A stretch of 64,000 nt of DNA from Gaiellasilicea sp963784895 (GTDB lineage: Bacteria > Actinomycetota > Thermoleophilia > Gaiellales > Gaiellaceae), in contig CAWATM010000010.1 in NCBI GenBank assembly GCA_963784895.1, forward strand, positions 124,001-188,000. Direction: 5' to 3'. Positions 43,370-53,100 of the stretch are shown here, piece after piece. Position 1 is the first letter of the stretch. Each line of letters starts with the position of its first letter. The notes below the pieces were generated by a model. The model ran no database searches, was not told the DNA's origin, and worked only from the letters and a program-made list of their open reading frames with translations. Made by a program: the position numbers and the translations under genes.

Positions 43370-44665
43370 ATGAACCTCATGCGGATTGGCCGGCTTGCGG
43401 TGCTCGGCCTGGCAGTTGCGCTCGCCGTGCCGGCCGTGGCTTCTTCGGCCAACGAAGTGACGAAGTGGAACGAGATCGCCATCACCACCGTGAACGCGCA
43501 GCCGCCGATCACCTCGGCGCCTTCCGCGGCGAGCATCTTCGTGGCGATGGTGCAGGGTGCCGTCTACGGCGCGGTCAACGCGACCGATCGGCATGGGCGG
43601 CCGTATCTCGTCATGCACAGCTACCCGAAGGCGTCGCCAGAGGCTGCGGCGGCAACTGCGGCGTTCCGGGTGCTGAACACGCTCTTCCCGAGCGCATCGC
43701 TGCAGGCGGCGTACGACGCCTCGCTTGCAGGGATCCCGAACGGAGCGCGCAAGAACCAGGGGATCGAGGTCGGCACCATGGCCGCCGACGCGATGCTTGC
43801 CGAGGGACACGACGGGCGCGTGCTGATCTCGTGCACGTTCGGGACGTTCGTACCCGGCGTATGGCAGCCGCTGGCGACTGCGACCGGAGCGCCGGCGTGC
43901 GATCCGAGCCCGTGGGTGAAGGACGCAAAGACGTTCCTCGTGGAGAGCGGGTCGCAGTTCAGAACGCCCGGGCCTCTCGAGCTGACGAGTGCCGCGTACA
44001 CGGCGGAGTTCAACGAGGTCAAGGCGATCGGCGCGCTGAACAACAGCACTCGGACGCCGGAGCAGAGCCACATTGCGGCCTTCTGGAACACGAATCCGGC
44101 GGCGAACTACAACGCGATCGCCCGGAGGTTCGTCGACCTGTACTCGCTCGACCTGAGCGACAGCGCGCGCCTGTTCGCGATGCTCGACCTGACCGCGGCG
44201 GACGCCCTGATCACGACCTGGGCCGACAAGTACTACTTCAACTTCTGGCGGCCGAGGGCCGCAATCCGGCAAGCGGACACCGACGGCAATCCCGCCACCG
44301 AGGCCGACCCCAACTGGGAGCCGATGTTCCATCCGACGCTCGATCCCGCGATCGGCGGCGTTGGTCCCGCTCTGATCACGCCTCCGTACCCGGACCACCC
44401 GTCGGGCGCCACCAGCTACGCCAGCGCCAGCATGAACGCGCTGGCGGCGTTCTTCGGCACCGACGAGCTGCCGTTCTATGCGACGAGCAGCCGGTTCCCG
44501 GGTGAGCAGCGGGGCTTCACCCGCTTCTCCGACGTGACCAACGAGGTCCTCGAAGCGAGGATCTACGCAGGGATCCACTTCCGGACTCCCGACGTCCAGT
44601 CCGCCAACCTCGGCCGCGAGATCGTGCGGTACGCCCACAAGCGCTGGTTCGCGGCTGCGCACTGA
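43370..44665 (+). CDS. secreted vanadium-dependent haloperoxidase / PAP2-superfamily protein
   Basis: 431 residues with a signal peptide (MNLMRIGRLAVLGLAVALAVPAVASSA). C-terminal motifs typical of vanadium haloperoxidase-related proteins: FNFWRPRAAIRQADTDGNP (Lys/Arg pair region), ITPPYPDHPSGATSYASASM (P-x-H-P-x-G/A-x-S) and RIYAGIHFRTPDVQSANLG (R...H). It could be a haloperoxidase or an acid phosphatase; the family includes both. It sits between prs and rplY, which are adjacent in many actinobacteria, so it is probably an insertion with its own hairpin-bounded transcription unit. Weak AGGACGAGGG before the ATG. Confidence 0.85.
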   Translation: MNLMRIGRLAVLGLAVALAVPAVASSANEVTKWNEIAITTVNAQPPITSAPSAASIFVAMVQGAVYGAVNATDRHGRPYLVMHSYPKASPEAAAATAAFRVLNTLFPSASLQAAYDASLAGIPNGARKNQGIEVGTMAADAMLAEGHDGRVLISCTFGTFVPGVWQPLATATGAPACDPSPWVKDAKTFLVESGSQFRTPGPLELTSAAYTAEFNEVKAIGALNNSTRTPEQSHIAAFWNTNPAANYNAIARRFVDLYSLDLSDSARLFAMLDLTAADALITTWADKYYFNFWRPRAAIRQADTDGNPATEADPNWEPMFHPTLDPAIGGVGPALITPPYPDHPSGATSYASASMNALAAFFGTDELPFYATSSRFPGEQRGFTRFSDVTNEVLEARIYAGIHFRTPDVQSANLGREIVRYAHKRWFAAAH

Positions 44666-44671
44666 GCCTCG

Positions 44672-44705
44672 AGGCGTGGAGCGGCCTTCAGGCCGCTCCA
44701 CGCCT
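44672..44705. terminator. long hairpin terminator after the haloperoxidase gene
   Basis: AGGCGTGGAGCGGCCT (44672-44687) is exactly complementary to 44690-44705, a near-perfect 16-bp stem with a minimal loop. It begins 7 nt after the haloperoxidase stop. No U tract, like other hairpins in this window. Confidence 0.75.
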
Positions 44706-44768
44706 GGCTCTCGCCCCGGGCTGCCCGATCGCGGTTCGAGGGCGCCGGCAGGAATGCCGCCTCTCAAT

Positions 44769-44799
44769 GACGCCAAGTAACAGATTGTTACTTGGCGTC
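44769..44799. promoter_or_regulatory. 31-nt perfect palindrome upstream of rplY (operator candidate)
   Basis: The left arm GACGCCAAGTAACA and its exact reverse complement on the right are separated by GAT (14+3+14). It ends 3 nt before the TACAAT -10 at 44803-44808 and covers the expected -35 region. This is the layout of a dimeric repressor or activator site. If transcription starts upstream it would also form a strong RNA hairpin. Confidence 0.6.
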
Positions 44800-44802
44800 C
44801 GC

Positions 44803-44808
44803 TACAAT
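44803..44808 (+). promoter_or_regulatory. -10 element (TACAAT) of rplY
   Basis: TACAAT lies 8 nt before the GTG at 44817. It is one of the best -10 matches in the window and would give a leaderless rplY mRNA. Confidence 0.5.
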
Positions 44809-44816
44809 CCGCCGCC

Positions 44817-45521
44817 GTGGCCGGCGATAGATCTCGTCTCGAAGTGAAGGAACGGACCGGGCTCGGCACGCCCGAGTCTCGGCGCCTGCGCAAGCAGGGC
44901 TTCATCCCGGGCGTCCTCTACGGCAGGTCGGCGACGAAGGCGTTCGCAGTCGGCGAGCGCGAGCTCCGCGCCGCGCTGACCGGCCCCTCGGGGCTGCATG
45001 CCGTGCTCGACGTCGTGCTCGAGGGCCAGACGACGACGCACCCGTCGATCCTGAAGGAGTACCAGCGCGACCCGATCCGCGGCCATCTGCGCCACATCGA
45101 CCTGCAGGAGGTGCGGCTCGACGTCGCGATCCAGGCAACGGTCAACGTCCACCTGAACGGCGCCGAGGATGCGCCGGGGGTGAAGGCGGGCGGCGTCCTC
45201 AACCAGCCGGCCACGACGCTGAACATCGAAGCGCTGCCGCTCGAGGTGCCCGAGTCGATCGAGGCCGACGTCTCCAATCTCGAGATCGGCGACGCGCTCC
45301 GGCTCGAGGACATCCCCGGGCTCGAGGGTGTCACCTTCCTCGACGACCTGCACGAGACCGTCATCGCCACCGTCTCCGCCCCGACCGTTGAGGCCGAGCC
45401 CGAGCCGGAGGAGGGCGAGGAGCTCGCCGAGGGCGAGGAGGCCGCGGAGGGCGAGGCCGAGGGCGAGACCCCAGAGGGCGAGGCGGCGGCCGAGCCCGAC
45501 TCCGAGTCTTCGGAGGAGTAA
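44817..45521 (+). CDS. rplY: 50S ribosomal protein L25/general stress protein Ctc
   Basis: A 234-residue long-form L25 that binds 5S rRNA. N-terminal L25 domain: LEVKERTGLGTPESRRLRKQGFIPGVLYG, then HIDLQEVRLDVAIQATVNVHLNG. The C-terminal TL5 domain (GVLNQPATTLNIEALPLEVPESIEADVSNLEIGD) ends in an acidic Glu-rich tail (EEGEELAEGEEAAEGEAEGE). The Ctc form is stress-induced in Bacillus. GTG start, leaderless-type promoter with a palindrome. The TAA stop shares one base with the pth ATG. Confidence 0.94.
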   Translation: MAGDRSRLEVKERTGLGTPESRRLRKQGFIPGVLYGRSATKAFAVGERELRAALTGPSGLHAVLDVVLEGQTTTHPSILKEYQRDPIRGHLRHIDLQEVRLDVAIQATVNVHLNGAEDAPGVKAGGVLNQPATTLNIEALPLEVPESIEADVSNLEIGDALRLEDIPGLEGVTFLDDLHETVIATVSAPTVEAEPEPEEGEELAEGEEAAEGEAEGETPEGEAAAEPDSESSEE

Positions 45522-46114
45522 TGCGCCTCTTCCGTCGGGGCGAGAGCGCCTCGACGCTGGATCTGCTGGTCGTCGGTCTCGGCAACCCGGGCCGCGAGCA
45601 CGCGCGCGACCGGCACAACGCCGGCTGGATGGTCGTCGACGAGCTCGCCCGGCGCCACGGCGGCTCCTTCCGCGCCAAGTTCTCCGGCCAGCTGGCCGAG
45701 ATCCGCGTCGGCGAGCAGAAGCTGGCGCTGCTGAAGCCGGAGACGTACATGAACCTCTCCGGCAACTCGCTGGCCGCGGCGGCCCGATTCTTCAAGCTCC
45801 CGACCGAGCAGATCGCCGTCGTCCACGACGAGGTCGACCTCGAGCCGGGCCGGATCCAGGTCCGCCTCGGCGGCGGCCTCGCGGGCCACAACGGCCTTCG
45901 CTCGATCAGGCAAGCGCTCGGCTCGGCGGAGTTCCTGCGCGTACGCGCGGGCGTCGGCCGCCCCGGCCGCGGCGACCGCCGCCCCGTCGCTGACTACGTG
46001 CTGAGCCCGTTCGCGCCCGAGGAGGACGCCGACACGTTGATCTCGCGCTCGGCCGACGCCGTCGAGACGCTCGCAGGCGAGGGGCTCGACGAGGCTCAGC
46101 GCCGCTTCAACTAG
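45521..46114 (+). CDS. pth: peptidyl-tRNA hydrolase
   Basis: A 197-residue cytoplasmic enzyme that recycles peptidyl-tRNA. Motifs: LLVVGLGNPGREHARDRHNAGWMVVDELARR (catalytic His in RHNAG), LLKPETYMNLSGNSLAAAARFF, VVHDEVDLEPGRIQVRLGGGLAGHNGLRSIRQALG and FLRVRAGVGRP. The ATG overlaps the rplY stop, the classical rplY-pth pair. It is convergent with greA and their ends overlap by 4 nt. Confidence 0.96.
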   Translation: MRLFRRGESASTLDLLVVGLGNPGREHARDRHNAGWMVVDELARRHGGSFRAKFSGQLAEIRVGEQKLALLKPETYMNLSGNSLAAAARFFKLPTEQIAVVHDEVDLEPGRIQVRLGGGLAGHNGLRSIRQALGSAEFLRVRAGVGRPGRGDRRPVADYVLSPFAPEEDADTLISRSADAVETLAGEGLDEAQRRFN

Positions 46115-46566
46115 GCGGAGCGCACGGCGGTCACGCGGGCGGTCCAGGCTCCTTTCGGCGCCTGCACCTGCACCGCGTCGCCCACGCGGGCGCCGACGAG
46201 CGCGGAACCGAGCGGCGAGTCCGTCGAGACGCCGCCGGCGACGCTCGAGATCTCCACCTCGAAGCGGCCGCCGTCCTCGTCCTCGACTTCGACGACCGAA
46301 CCGACGCCGACGACGCCGTCCGCGGGCTGCTCGACGACGACGGCGTTCTCGACCCGGTGCCGGAGGATCGCGATCCGCCGCTCGAGCAGGCCCTGCTCGT
46401 TCTTCGCGTCGTGGTAGGCGAAGTTCTCGGAGAGGTCGCCGAATCCACGGGCAGTTGCGATCGCCTCCACAAGCTCCGCCCGCTTCGGCCCTTCCAGCTC
46501 GGCGAGCTCCGCCGCGAGCGCGTCACGCTGCGCTGCCGTCATCGACTCGGGAGTCCGCTCGGCCAC
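46111..46566 (-). CDS. greA: transcription elongation factor GreA
   Basis: 151 residues. The N-terminal coiled-coil with GDLSENFAYHDAKNEQGLLERRIAILRHRVENA, including the conserved acidic tip (DLSEN), stimulates RNA cleavage by backtracked RNA polymerase. The C-terminal FKBP-like domain includes VVEVEDEDGGRFEVEISS and SPLGSALVGARVGDAVQVQAPKG. The start is taken as GTG 46566 (MAERTPESMTAAQRDALAAELAEL); an in-frame ATG at 46602 adds 12 residues that do not resemble the family. Confidence 0.9.
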   Translation of the reverse strand: MAERTPESMTAAQRDALAAELAELEGPKRAELVEAIATARGFGDLSENFAYHDAKNEQGLLERRIAILRHRVENAVVVEQPADGVVGVGSVVEVEDEDGGRFEVEISSVAGGVSTDSPLGSALVGARVGDAVQVQAPKGAWTARVTAVRSA

Positions 46567-46601
46567 GGACTCATCATGGCCGATTTCTCCGGCGCGCCGC
46601 A

Positions 46602-46607
46602 TACACT
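46602..46607 (+). promoter_or_regulatory. candidate -10 (TACACT)
   Basis: TACACT lies 9 nt before the ATG of the first ABC half-transporter, in the 50-nt gap to the divergent greA. Confidence 0.4.
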
Positions 46608-46616
46608 GGCGCGCCG

Positions 46617-48326
46617 ATGAGGCAGCTTCCCTTCGCCGACCCGGGCACGCCCGACACGCGTTCGCCGACGCGGTTCCTGCTTTGGGTCGGGCGCCATCAG
46701 GTCGGCACGCTCGCGCTCGGCATGACCTTTGGGATCGTCTGGATGCTCGCGCAGGCGCTGCTTCCGTGGGTCCTCGGCCGCGCCATCGACCAGGGCATCG
46801 CGACAGGCGACTTCGGGGTGCTGCTCGCCTGGGCGGGCGCGCTCCTCTTGCTTGGTGTCATCCAGGGGGTGGCCGGCACGCTGCGGCACCGCGCGGCCGT
46901 CAGCAACTGGCTGCAGGCGAGCTTCCGGATGATTCAGGTGGTGGCGCACCACGCAGCTCTCACCGGGCCGGCGATTCGAACGCGCCTGACCACCGGCGAG
47001 GTGGTCGCGACTGTCTCGAACGATGCGCTCCGAGCCGGTGGCGCGTACGACATCACGGCCCGGCTCGCCGGTGCGATCGCGTCCTACTTCGTCGTCGCGG
47101 CGGTGCTGCTCTCGGCGTCGACGCTGCTCGGCATCGTCGTGCTCGTCGGCGTCCCCGTCCTGGTCGCCTGCCTGTCGCTCGTGATCAAGCCACTCCAGGA
47201 ACGCCAGCGCGAGCAGCGCGAGCAGGTGGGCCGGCTGACGGCGCTCGGCGCCGATACGGTCGCCGGCCTCCGCGTTCTGCGGGGCATCGGCGGCGAGCGG
47301 GTCTTCCTCGACCGGTATCGGAGGCGCTCGGAGGAGGTCCGCCTGGCGGGTGTCCGGGTCGCGCTGCCCCAGTCGACGCTCGACTCGGCGCAGGTGCTCC
47401 TGCCGGGCGTCTTCCTCGTCGTCGTCACCTGGCTCGGTGCCCGGCTCGCGATCGAGGGGAGCATCAGCGCCGGCGAGCTCGTCGCCTTCTACGGCTACGC
47501 CGCCTTCCTCGTGATCCCGCTGCGCGTCGCGGCCGAGGCGGTCGACAAAGTCACACGCGCCCTCGTCGGTGCGCAGCGGATGCTCGCGATCCTCCGAATC
47601 GACCCGCTCGTCGGCGAGGCCGAGGCTCCGGTTGCCGGGCCTCACTCCGGGGCACTGCTCACCGACGGCCGCTCGGGCCTCGTCGTCGAGCCAGGCGTGC
47701 TCACGTGCGTCGTCACACCGGGTGCCGACGAGGGCGCCCGGATCGCTGACCGGCTCGGCCGCTTCACCGACGACGGCCTCGTCACCCTCGGCGGCGTGCC
47801 CGTCTCGACGCTCGACCTCGCGGAGCTGCGGCGGCGCGTCGTCGTCAGCGAGACCGACCCCCTCCTCTTCTCCGGGCCGCTGCGGGAGGAGCTCGATCCG
47901 TGGGGTCGGGCCTCGGACGAGCAGGTGATCGCGGCGATTGCCGTCGCGAACGCGGAGGACGTCCTCGACTCGTTGCCCGAGGGCCTCGACGGCCACATGG
48001 AAGAGCGCGGTCGCTCGTTCTCGGGAGGACAGCGCCAGCGTCTCGTTCTCGCCCGCGCCCTGCTCGCGGAGGCCGAGATCCTCGTCCTGGTGGAGCCGAC
48101 CAGCGCTGTCGACGCACACACCGAGGCGCGGATCGCGCGCCGCCTCCGCGACGCGCGCCGCGGCCGCACGACCGTCGTCATGACCGGCAGCCCGCTCGTT
48201 CTCGACCAGGCCGACCGCGTCGTCTTCATCGTGGACGGACGCGTGGCCGCGACCGGCACGCACCGAGAGCTGTTGCAGTCCAGCCCGGCGTACCGCTTCG
48301 CCGTCACCCGCGAGGAGGCGGCGTGA
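46617..48326 (+). CDS. ABC exporter half-transporter with degenerate ATP site residues
   Basis: 569 residues: six TM helices (about 25-310), then an NBD. The place of Walker A reads TPGADEGARIADRLGRF with no GxxGxGKS/T. Signature SFSGGQRQRL is intact; Walker B reads ILVLVEPTSAVD (the Asp is replaced, the Glu kept) and the H-loop reads MTGSPLVLDQADRVV with no His. So its own ATP half-site cannot hydrolyse, but it can supply the intact signature to its partner. It is 67 nt upstream of the second half-transporter and they probably form a heterodimer exporting lipid or drug. ATG 46617 starts conserved sequence. Confidence 0.9.
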   Translation: MRQLPFADPGTPDTRSPTRFLLWVGRHQVGTLALGMTFGIVWMLAQALLPWVLGRAIDQGIATGDFGVLLAWAGALLLLGVIQGVAGTLRHRAAVSNWLQASFRMIQVVAHHAALTGPAIRTRLTTGEVVATVSNDALRAGGAYDITARLAGAIASYFVVAAVLLSASTLLGIVVLVGVPVLVACLSLVIKPLQERQREQREQVGRLTALGADTVAGLRVLRGIGGERVFLDRYRRRSEEVRLAGVRVALPQSTLDSAQVLLPGVFLVVVTWLGARLAIEGSISAGELVAFYGYAAFLVIPLRVAAEAVDKVTRALVGAQRMLAILRIDPLVGEAEAPVAGPHSGALLTDGRSGLVVEPGVLTCVVTPGADEGARIADRLGRFTDDGLVTLGGVPVSTLDLAELRRRVVVSETDPLLFSGPLREELDPWGRASDEQVIAAIAVANAEDVLDSLPEGLDGHMEERGRSFSGGQRQRLVLARALLAEAEILVLVEPTSAVDAHTEARIARRLRDARRGRTTVVMTGSPLVLDQADRVVFIVDGRVAATGTHRELLQSSPAYRFAVTREEAA

Positions 48327-48393
48327 CTGTGCCGCGCCGCCAGGAGGGGGCTCGGGGGAACCGGAGGACCGAGCCGAAGGCGAGGAAGGCCGC

Positions 48394-50148
48394 GTGACGG
48401 AGCGGCTGCCGATCGCCGCCGGGCCGGAGGTGCGCCGCGATGCGGCGGCGCTGCTGCGCCGCTATCGCCGCTCACTCGCGGTCGTGCTCGGCCTGAACGG
48501 GCTCGCGGCGCTGGCCGGACTCGTCGGGCCGTTCCTGCTCGGCGAGCTTGTCGAGGCGGTCGAGCAGGGCACGACGACCGCGTACGTCGACCGCCTGATC
48601 GCCATCCTCGTTGCGTCCGTGCTCGCGCAGACGATCCTGACCTGGTTCGCGCGGCGCTCGTCCTTCGTCCTGTCGGAGCAGGTGTTCGCCTACCTCCGCG
48701 AGGATTTCATGCGCCAGGTGCTGGCGCTGCCGCTCTCGGTCGTCGAGCGGGCGGGCACGGGGGATCTCGTCTCGCGCACGACCGCAGACGTCGACACGCT
48801 CGCGCGCACCGTTCGGTTCGCGATTCCCGAGACGCTGATCTCGGCCGTGACCGTGCTGCTGACCGTAGTAGCCGCCGTCATCGTCAGCCCCGTGGCTGCG
48901 TTGTCGTGCATCGTCGGCCTGCCGGCGATCCTGATCGGGACGCGCTGGTACCTGCGCCGGGCGCCGGAGGGCTACCTCTGGGAGCGTGCCGCCTACGCGA
49001 CCATGACCGGGACGGTCGGCGAGACCGTGGACGGCGGCCGCACCGTCGACGCGCTCGGCCTCGGGCGCAGGCGCGTCGGGCGGATCGACGCCGATCTCGC
49101 GGACGCGTACCGGGCCGAGCGGCGGACGCTCTATCTCCGGACGGTGCTGTTCCCGACCGTCGACATCGCCTACGTGCTGCCGGTGGCGGTCGCCGTCGTG
49201 TGGGGCGGCTGGCTCGTCTCCGCCGGCCATGCCTCGATCGGCGAGGTGACGACGGTTGCGCTCTACGTGCAGCAGCTCGCCGACCCCGTCGACCGCCTGA
49301 TCTCCTGGCTCGACGAGATCCAGGTCGGCGCGACGTCGTTCGCGCGGCTCGTCGGCGTCACCAGGGTCCCCGACGACCGCGTCGCCACCGGCGAGGAGCC
49401 GCAGCACGACCGGCTGCGCGCCTCGGACGTCCGCTACGCCTACGTCCAGGATCGCGACGTCCTCCACGGACTCGACCTCGATCTCGAGCCGGGTGAGCGG
49501 ATCGCGGTGGTCGGCCCTTCGGGGGCGGGCAAGTCGACACTGGGCCGGCTGCTCGCCGGCATTCACCCGCCACGCACCGGCCGCGTCGAGGTCGGTGACG
49601 TCCGGCTCGTCGATCTGGAGCTCGAGACCCTGCGGCAAGAGGTGGCGCTCGTCACCCAGGAGCAGCACGTCTTCGTCGGGACGATCGCGGACAACCTCCG
49701 GCTCGCCCGCGTCGACTCGAGCGACGAGGAGCTTCGCGCCGCGCTCGAGGCGGTCGACGCGGGGCCGTGGCTCGAGGGGCTGCCGCTCGGGCTCGAGACC
49801 GTCGTCGGTGCGGGCGGGCACCCGCTCTCGCCGCCGCAGCAGCAGCAGGTCGCGCTCGCGCGGCTCGTGCTCGCCGACCCGCACACGCTCGTGCTCGACG
49901 AAGCGACCTCGCTGCTCGACCCGCGCGCGGCCCGTCACCTCGAGCAATCGCTTGCCGCCGTGCTCGAGGGGCGGACGGTGGTCGCGATCGCGCATCGGCT
50001 CCAGACCGCGCACGATGCCGACCGCGTCGCCGTCGTCGAGGACGGCAGGCTGACCGAGCTCGGAACGCACGACGAGCTCGTCGAGCACGAGGGCTCCTAC
50101 GCCGCCCTCTGGGAGTCGTGGCACGGGCGTTCTCCGGCGCAAGGGTGA
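48394..50148 (+). CDS. ABC exporter half-transporter with intact Walker motifs and degenerate signature
   Basis: 584 residues: six TM helices (about 30-315), then an NBD with Walker A VVGPSGAGKSTLGRLLAG, Q-loop VTQEQHVFVGTIADNLRLA, Walker B LVLDEATSLLD and H-loop AIAHRLQTAHDADRV, all intact. The signature LSGGQ is replaced by LSPPQQQQ. It complements the upstream subunit: Walker motifs here plus the LSGGQ-type signature there form one consensus site, and the remaining pair forms a fully degenerate site. GTG start with a GAGGAAGG ribosome-binding site. Confidence 0.92.
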   Translation: MTERLPIAAGPEVRRDAAALLRRYRRSLAVVLGLNGLAALAGLVGPFLLGELVEAVEQGTTTAYVDRLIAILVASVLAQTILTWFARRSSFVLSEQVFAYLREDFMRQVLALPLSVVERAGTGDLVSRTTADVDTLARTVRFAIPETLISAVTVLLTVVAAVIVSPVAALSCIVGLPAILIGTRWYLRRAPEGYLWERAAYATMTGTVGETVDGGRTVDALGLGRRRVGRIDADLADAYRAERRTLYLRTVLFPTVDIAYVLPVAVAVVWGGWLVSAGHASIGEVTTVALYVQQLADPVDRLISWLDEIQVGATSFARLVGVTRVPDDRVATGEEPQHDRLRASDVRYAYVQDRDVLHGLDLDLEPGERIAVVGPSGAGKSTLGRLLAGIHPPRTGRVEVGDVRLVDLELETLRQEVALVTQEQHVFVGTIADNLRLARVDSSDEELRAALEAVDAGPWLEGLPLGLETVVGAGGHPLSPPQQQQVALARLVLADPHTLVLDEATSLLDPRAARHLEQSLAAVLEGRTVVAIAHRLQTAHDADRVAVVEDGRLTELGTHDELVEHEGSYAALWESWHGRSPAQG

Positions 50149-50178
50149 GCATCCGCAACGTACCGGCCGGATACAGTT

Positions 50179-53100
50179 GTGCAGCCGGAACCCGCGTTCC
50201 GGCCGCTCGCCATGGACCGTCCGGTACTCCACTCGTTCGTTCGTGAGCTGCTCGCGCTCGAGCGCCTGCAGGCGTTCGCGGCCGCGCTGCCGTCGCGTGC
50301 TCGCGTCTCCGAGCCGGTGTTGCCGCTCCTGCTCGCGACGCTGCACGAGCACCTCGAGCGAGGGCTCGTCGTGCTCCTGCCGGAGGACGCGGACGCCCGG
50401 GATGTCGCGGAGGCGGCGGGCTGGTTTCTCGGCGCCGAGAACGTCGCGCTGCTGCCGGGCCGCGGCGTCCGCTGGGGCTCCGGCCTCGAGCCGCCGCCGC
50501 ACCTCGTCGGCGAGCGGGCCCGCGCGCTCGACGTGCTCGCGGGCGGCGGCCTCGTCGCTGCCTCGGCGACGGCGCTCGCGGAGGGTGTGCCGCCGGCGGC
50601 GGAGCGTCCCGAGCCGCTGCAGCTCGCCCTTGGCAGCGAGCCCGGCCTCGACGGGCTCGCGGAGCACCTCGCCCTCGCCGGCTACGAACGGGTCGAGCGG
50701 GCCGAGGAGCGCGGCCAGTTCGCCGTCCGCGGCGGCCTCGTCGACGTCTTCCCGACCACCGGCCGCGAGCCGCTCCGGGTCGAGCTCTACGGCGACGAGA
50801 TCGAGCAGGTCCGCGCCTTCTCTCCGTTCACCCAGCGTGCGCTCCACCCGGTCGACGGCGCGGTGATCTACCCGGCGGCCGAGCGACTTAGTGTGACAGT
50901 CACACGAAGTCCCGACGAGTGGGACGAGGCGGTTGCGGCCGAGATCCCGGAGGATCTCGTCCCGATCCTCGACCGCCCGCCGGACTTCGTCTGGCAGCCG
51001 GACGAGGTGCGGCGCGTCTGGTCGGAGGAGGCGCTCGACGAGATCTCGCTCGCGGGGACGTCGGAGCTCGACCCGTTCCCGCAGGCGCAGCCGTTCACGT
51101 TCGAGGCGCAGCGGCCCGCGATCGCCGCGCGCGGGCTTGCCGAGGCCGAGAACGAGCTCAACGGCTTCGTCAACGGCGGCAACCGCGTCGTCGTCGCGTT
51201 CCCCCACGCGGGCGAGGCGCTCCGCACCGACCACATGCTCAAGCGCGCCGACGCGCGCGTCCTCGATCCCGGCGACGACCTGCCCGAGCAGCCGGAGCTC
51301 CTGTTCGCGGTCGCGCCCGCGCGTCGCGGTTTTGTCTGGCGCGAGCTCGGGCTCGTCCTCCTGCCCGACACGCAGGTCTTCCGCAAGCGGCCGCCGCGGG
51401 CGGACAAGCGGCTCGGCCGCGCCCTGGCCTCCTTCGCCGACCTCCGCAGTGGCGACTTCATCGTCCACGAGGACCACGGCGTCGGGAAGCTGCTCGGCTT
51501 CGAGACGAAGGAGGTCGCGGGGGTCACGCGCGATTACCTCTTCCTTGCCTTCCGGGGCGAGGACCGGCTCTACGTCCCGCACGAGCAGCTGGGGAAGGTC
51601 TCGAAGTACATCGGCGCCGCTGCCGGCGCGCCGTCGCTCTCGAAGCTCGGCGGCAAGGCCTGGCAGAACCTGAAGGCGCGGGCGCGCGAGAGCGTCCAGG
51701 AGCTCGCGACCGAGCTGATCGCCCTCTACGCCCGGCGGCAGCAGGCGCCCGGGACCGCCTACGAGCTGGACAACGAATGGCTCGAGCGGCTCGAGACCGA
51801 GTTCCCCTACCGCGAGACCGAGGACCAGGCCCGTGCGATCGAAGCCGTCAAGGAGGATCTGGAGGCGCCGCGCCCGATGGACCGGCTGGTCTGCGGCGAC
51901 GTCGGCTTCGGTAAGACAGAGGTCGCCGTCCGCGCCGCGTTCGCCGCTGCCGTCAACGGCAAGCAGACGCTCGTCCTCTGCCCGACGACGATCCTCGCCG
52001 AGCAGCACTGGAACACGTTCAAGGCGCGCTACCGCGACTTTCCCGTCCAGGTCGAGATGGTCTCGCGCTTCCGCAAGCCGGCCGAGACCAAGCGGATCCT
52101 GAAGGACTTCGCCGACGGGAAGATCGAGGTTCTCGTCGGCACGCACCGCGTGCTCAGCCGGGACGTGATCCCGAAGGACCTCGGGCTCGTGATCCTCGAC
52201 GAGGAGCAGCGGTTCGGCGTCGCGCAGAAGGAGCTGCTGCGCAGCCTGCGGCTGGAGCTCGACGTCCTGGCGCTGTCGGCGACGCCGATCCCGCGCACGC
52301 TGCACATGTCGCTCTCCGGCCTCCGTGACATCTCGATCATCGAGACGCCGCCTGAGGGCCGCCGGCCGATCCGGACGACGGTGGGCGAGTACGACGAGGA
52401 GCTCGTCAAGACGGCGCTGGAGCGCGAGATCGAGCGCGGTGGCCAGGCGTTCTACCTGCACAACCGGGTCGAGACGATCGAGGAGGCGGCCGAAAAGCTG
52501 CAGCAGCTCTGCCCCAAGCTCCGCTTCATCGTCGCGCACGGGCAGATGAGAGAGCGCGAGCTGGAGGAGAAGATGCATGCGTTCCTGCGCGGCGATGCGG
52601 ACGTGCTCGTCTCGACGACGATCATCGAGTCGGGGATCGACATCCCGCAGGCGAACACGCTGATCGTCGAGCGCGCCGACGTGCTCGGGCTGAGCCAGCT
52701 CTACCAGATCCGCGGCCGCGTCGGCCGCTCGGACGTGACTGCGCACGCCTACCTGCTCTACCCCGACGCGATGGAGCTCTCGCCCGAGGCGCGCGCACGG
52801 CTCTCGACGCTTGCCGACCATACGGAGCTCGGCGCCGGCTTCCAGATCGCGATGCGCGACCTCGAGATTCGGGGCGCCGGCGACCTGCTCGGCGCCGAGC
52901 AGTCCGGTCACGTCGCCGCGCTCGGCTTCGAGCTCTACGTCGAGATGCTCGCCGAGGCCGTCGCGGAGCTACAGGGCCAGCGCCGGCTCGCGACGCGTCC
53001 GGTGCGGGTCGACGCCCGCGTCGACGCCTACGTGCCCGCGACCTACGTCGCGTCGGAGGCGCTCAAGATCGACATCCACCGCCGGCTCGCGCTCGCCGAG

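Noticed and set aside
50891..50905. GTGTGAC-A-GTCACAC palindrome resembling a CRP/Fnr-type site
   Set aside because: It lies inside the mfd coding region (codons for Val-Thr-Val-Thr) and far from any start, so a regulatory role is unlikely.
48472..52911. A 1479-codon open frame antisense to the ABC, mfd genes
   Set aside because: Composition is Arg/Glu/Leu-rich with no family motifs, and it mirrors strongly coding genes on the plus strand; an expected artefact at about 70% GC.
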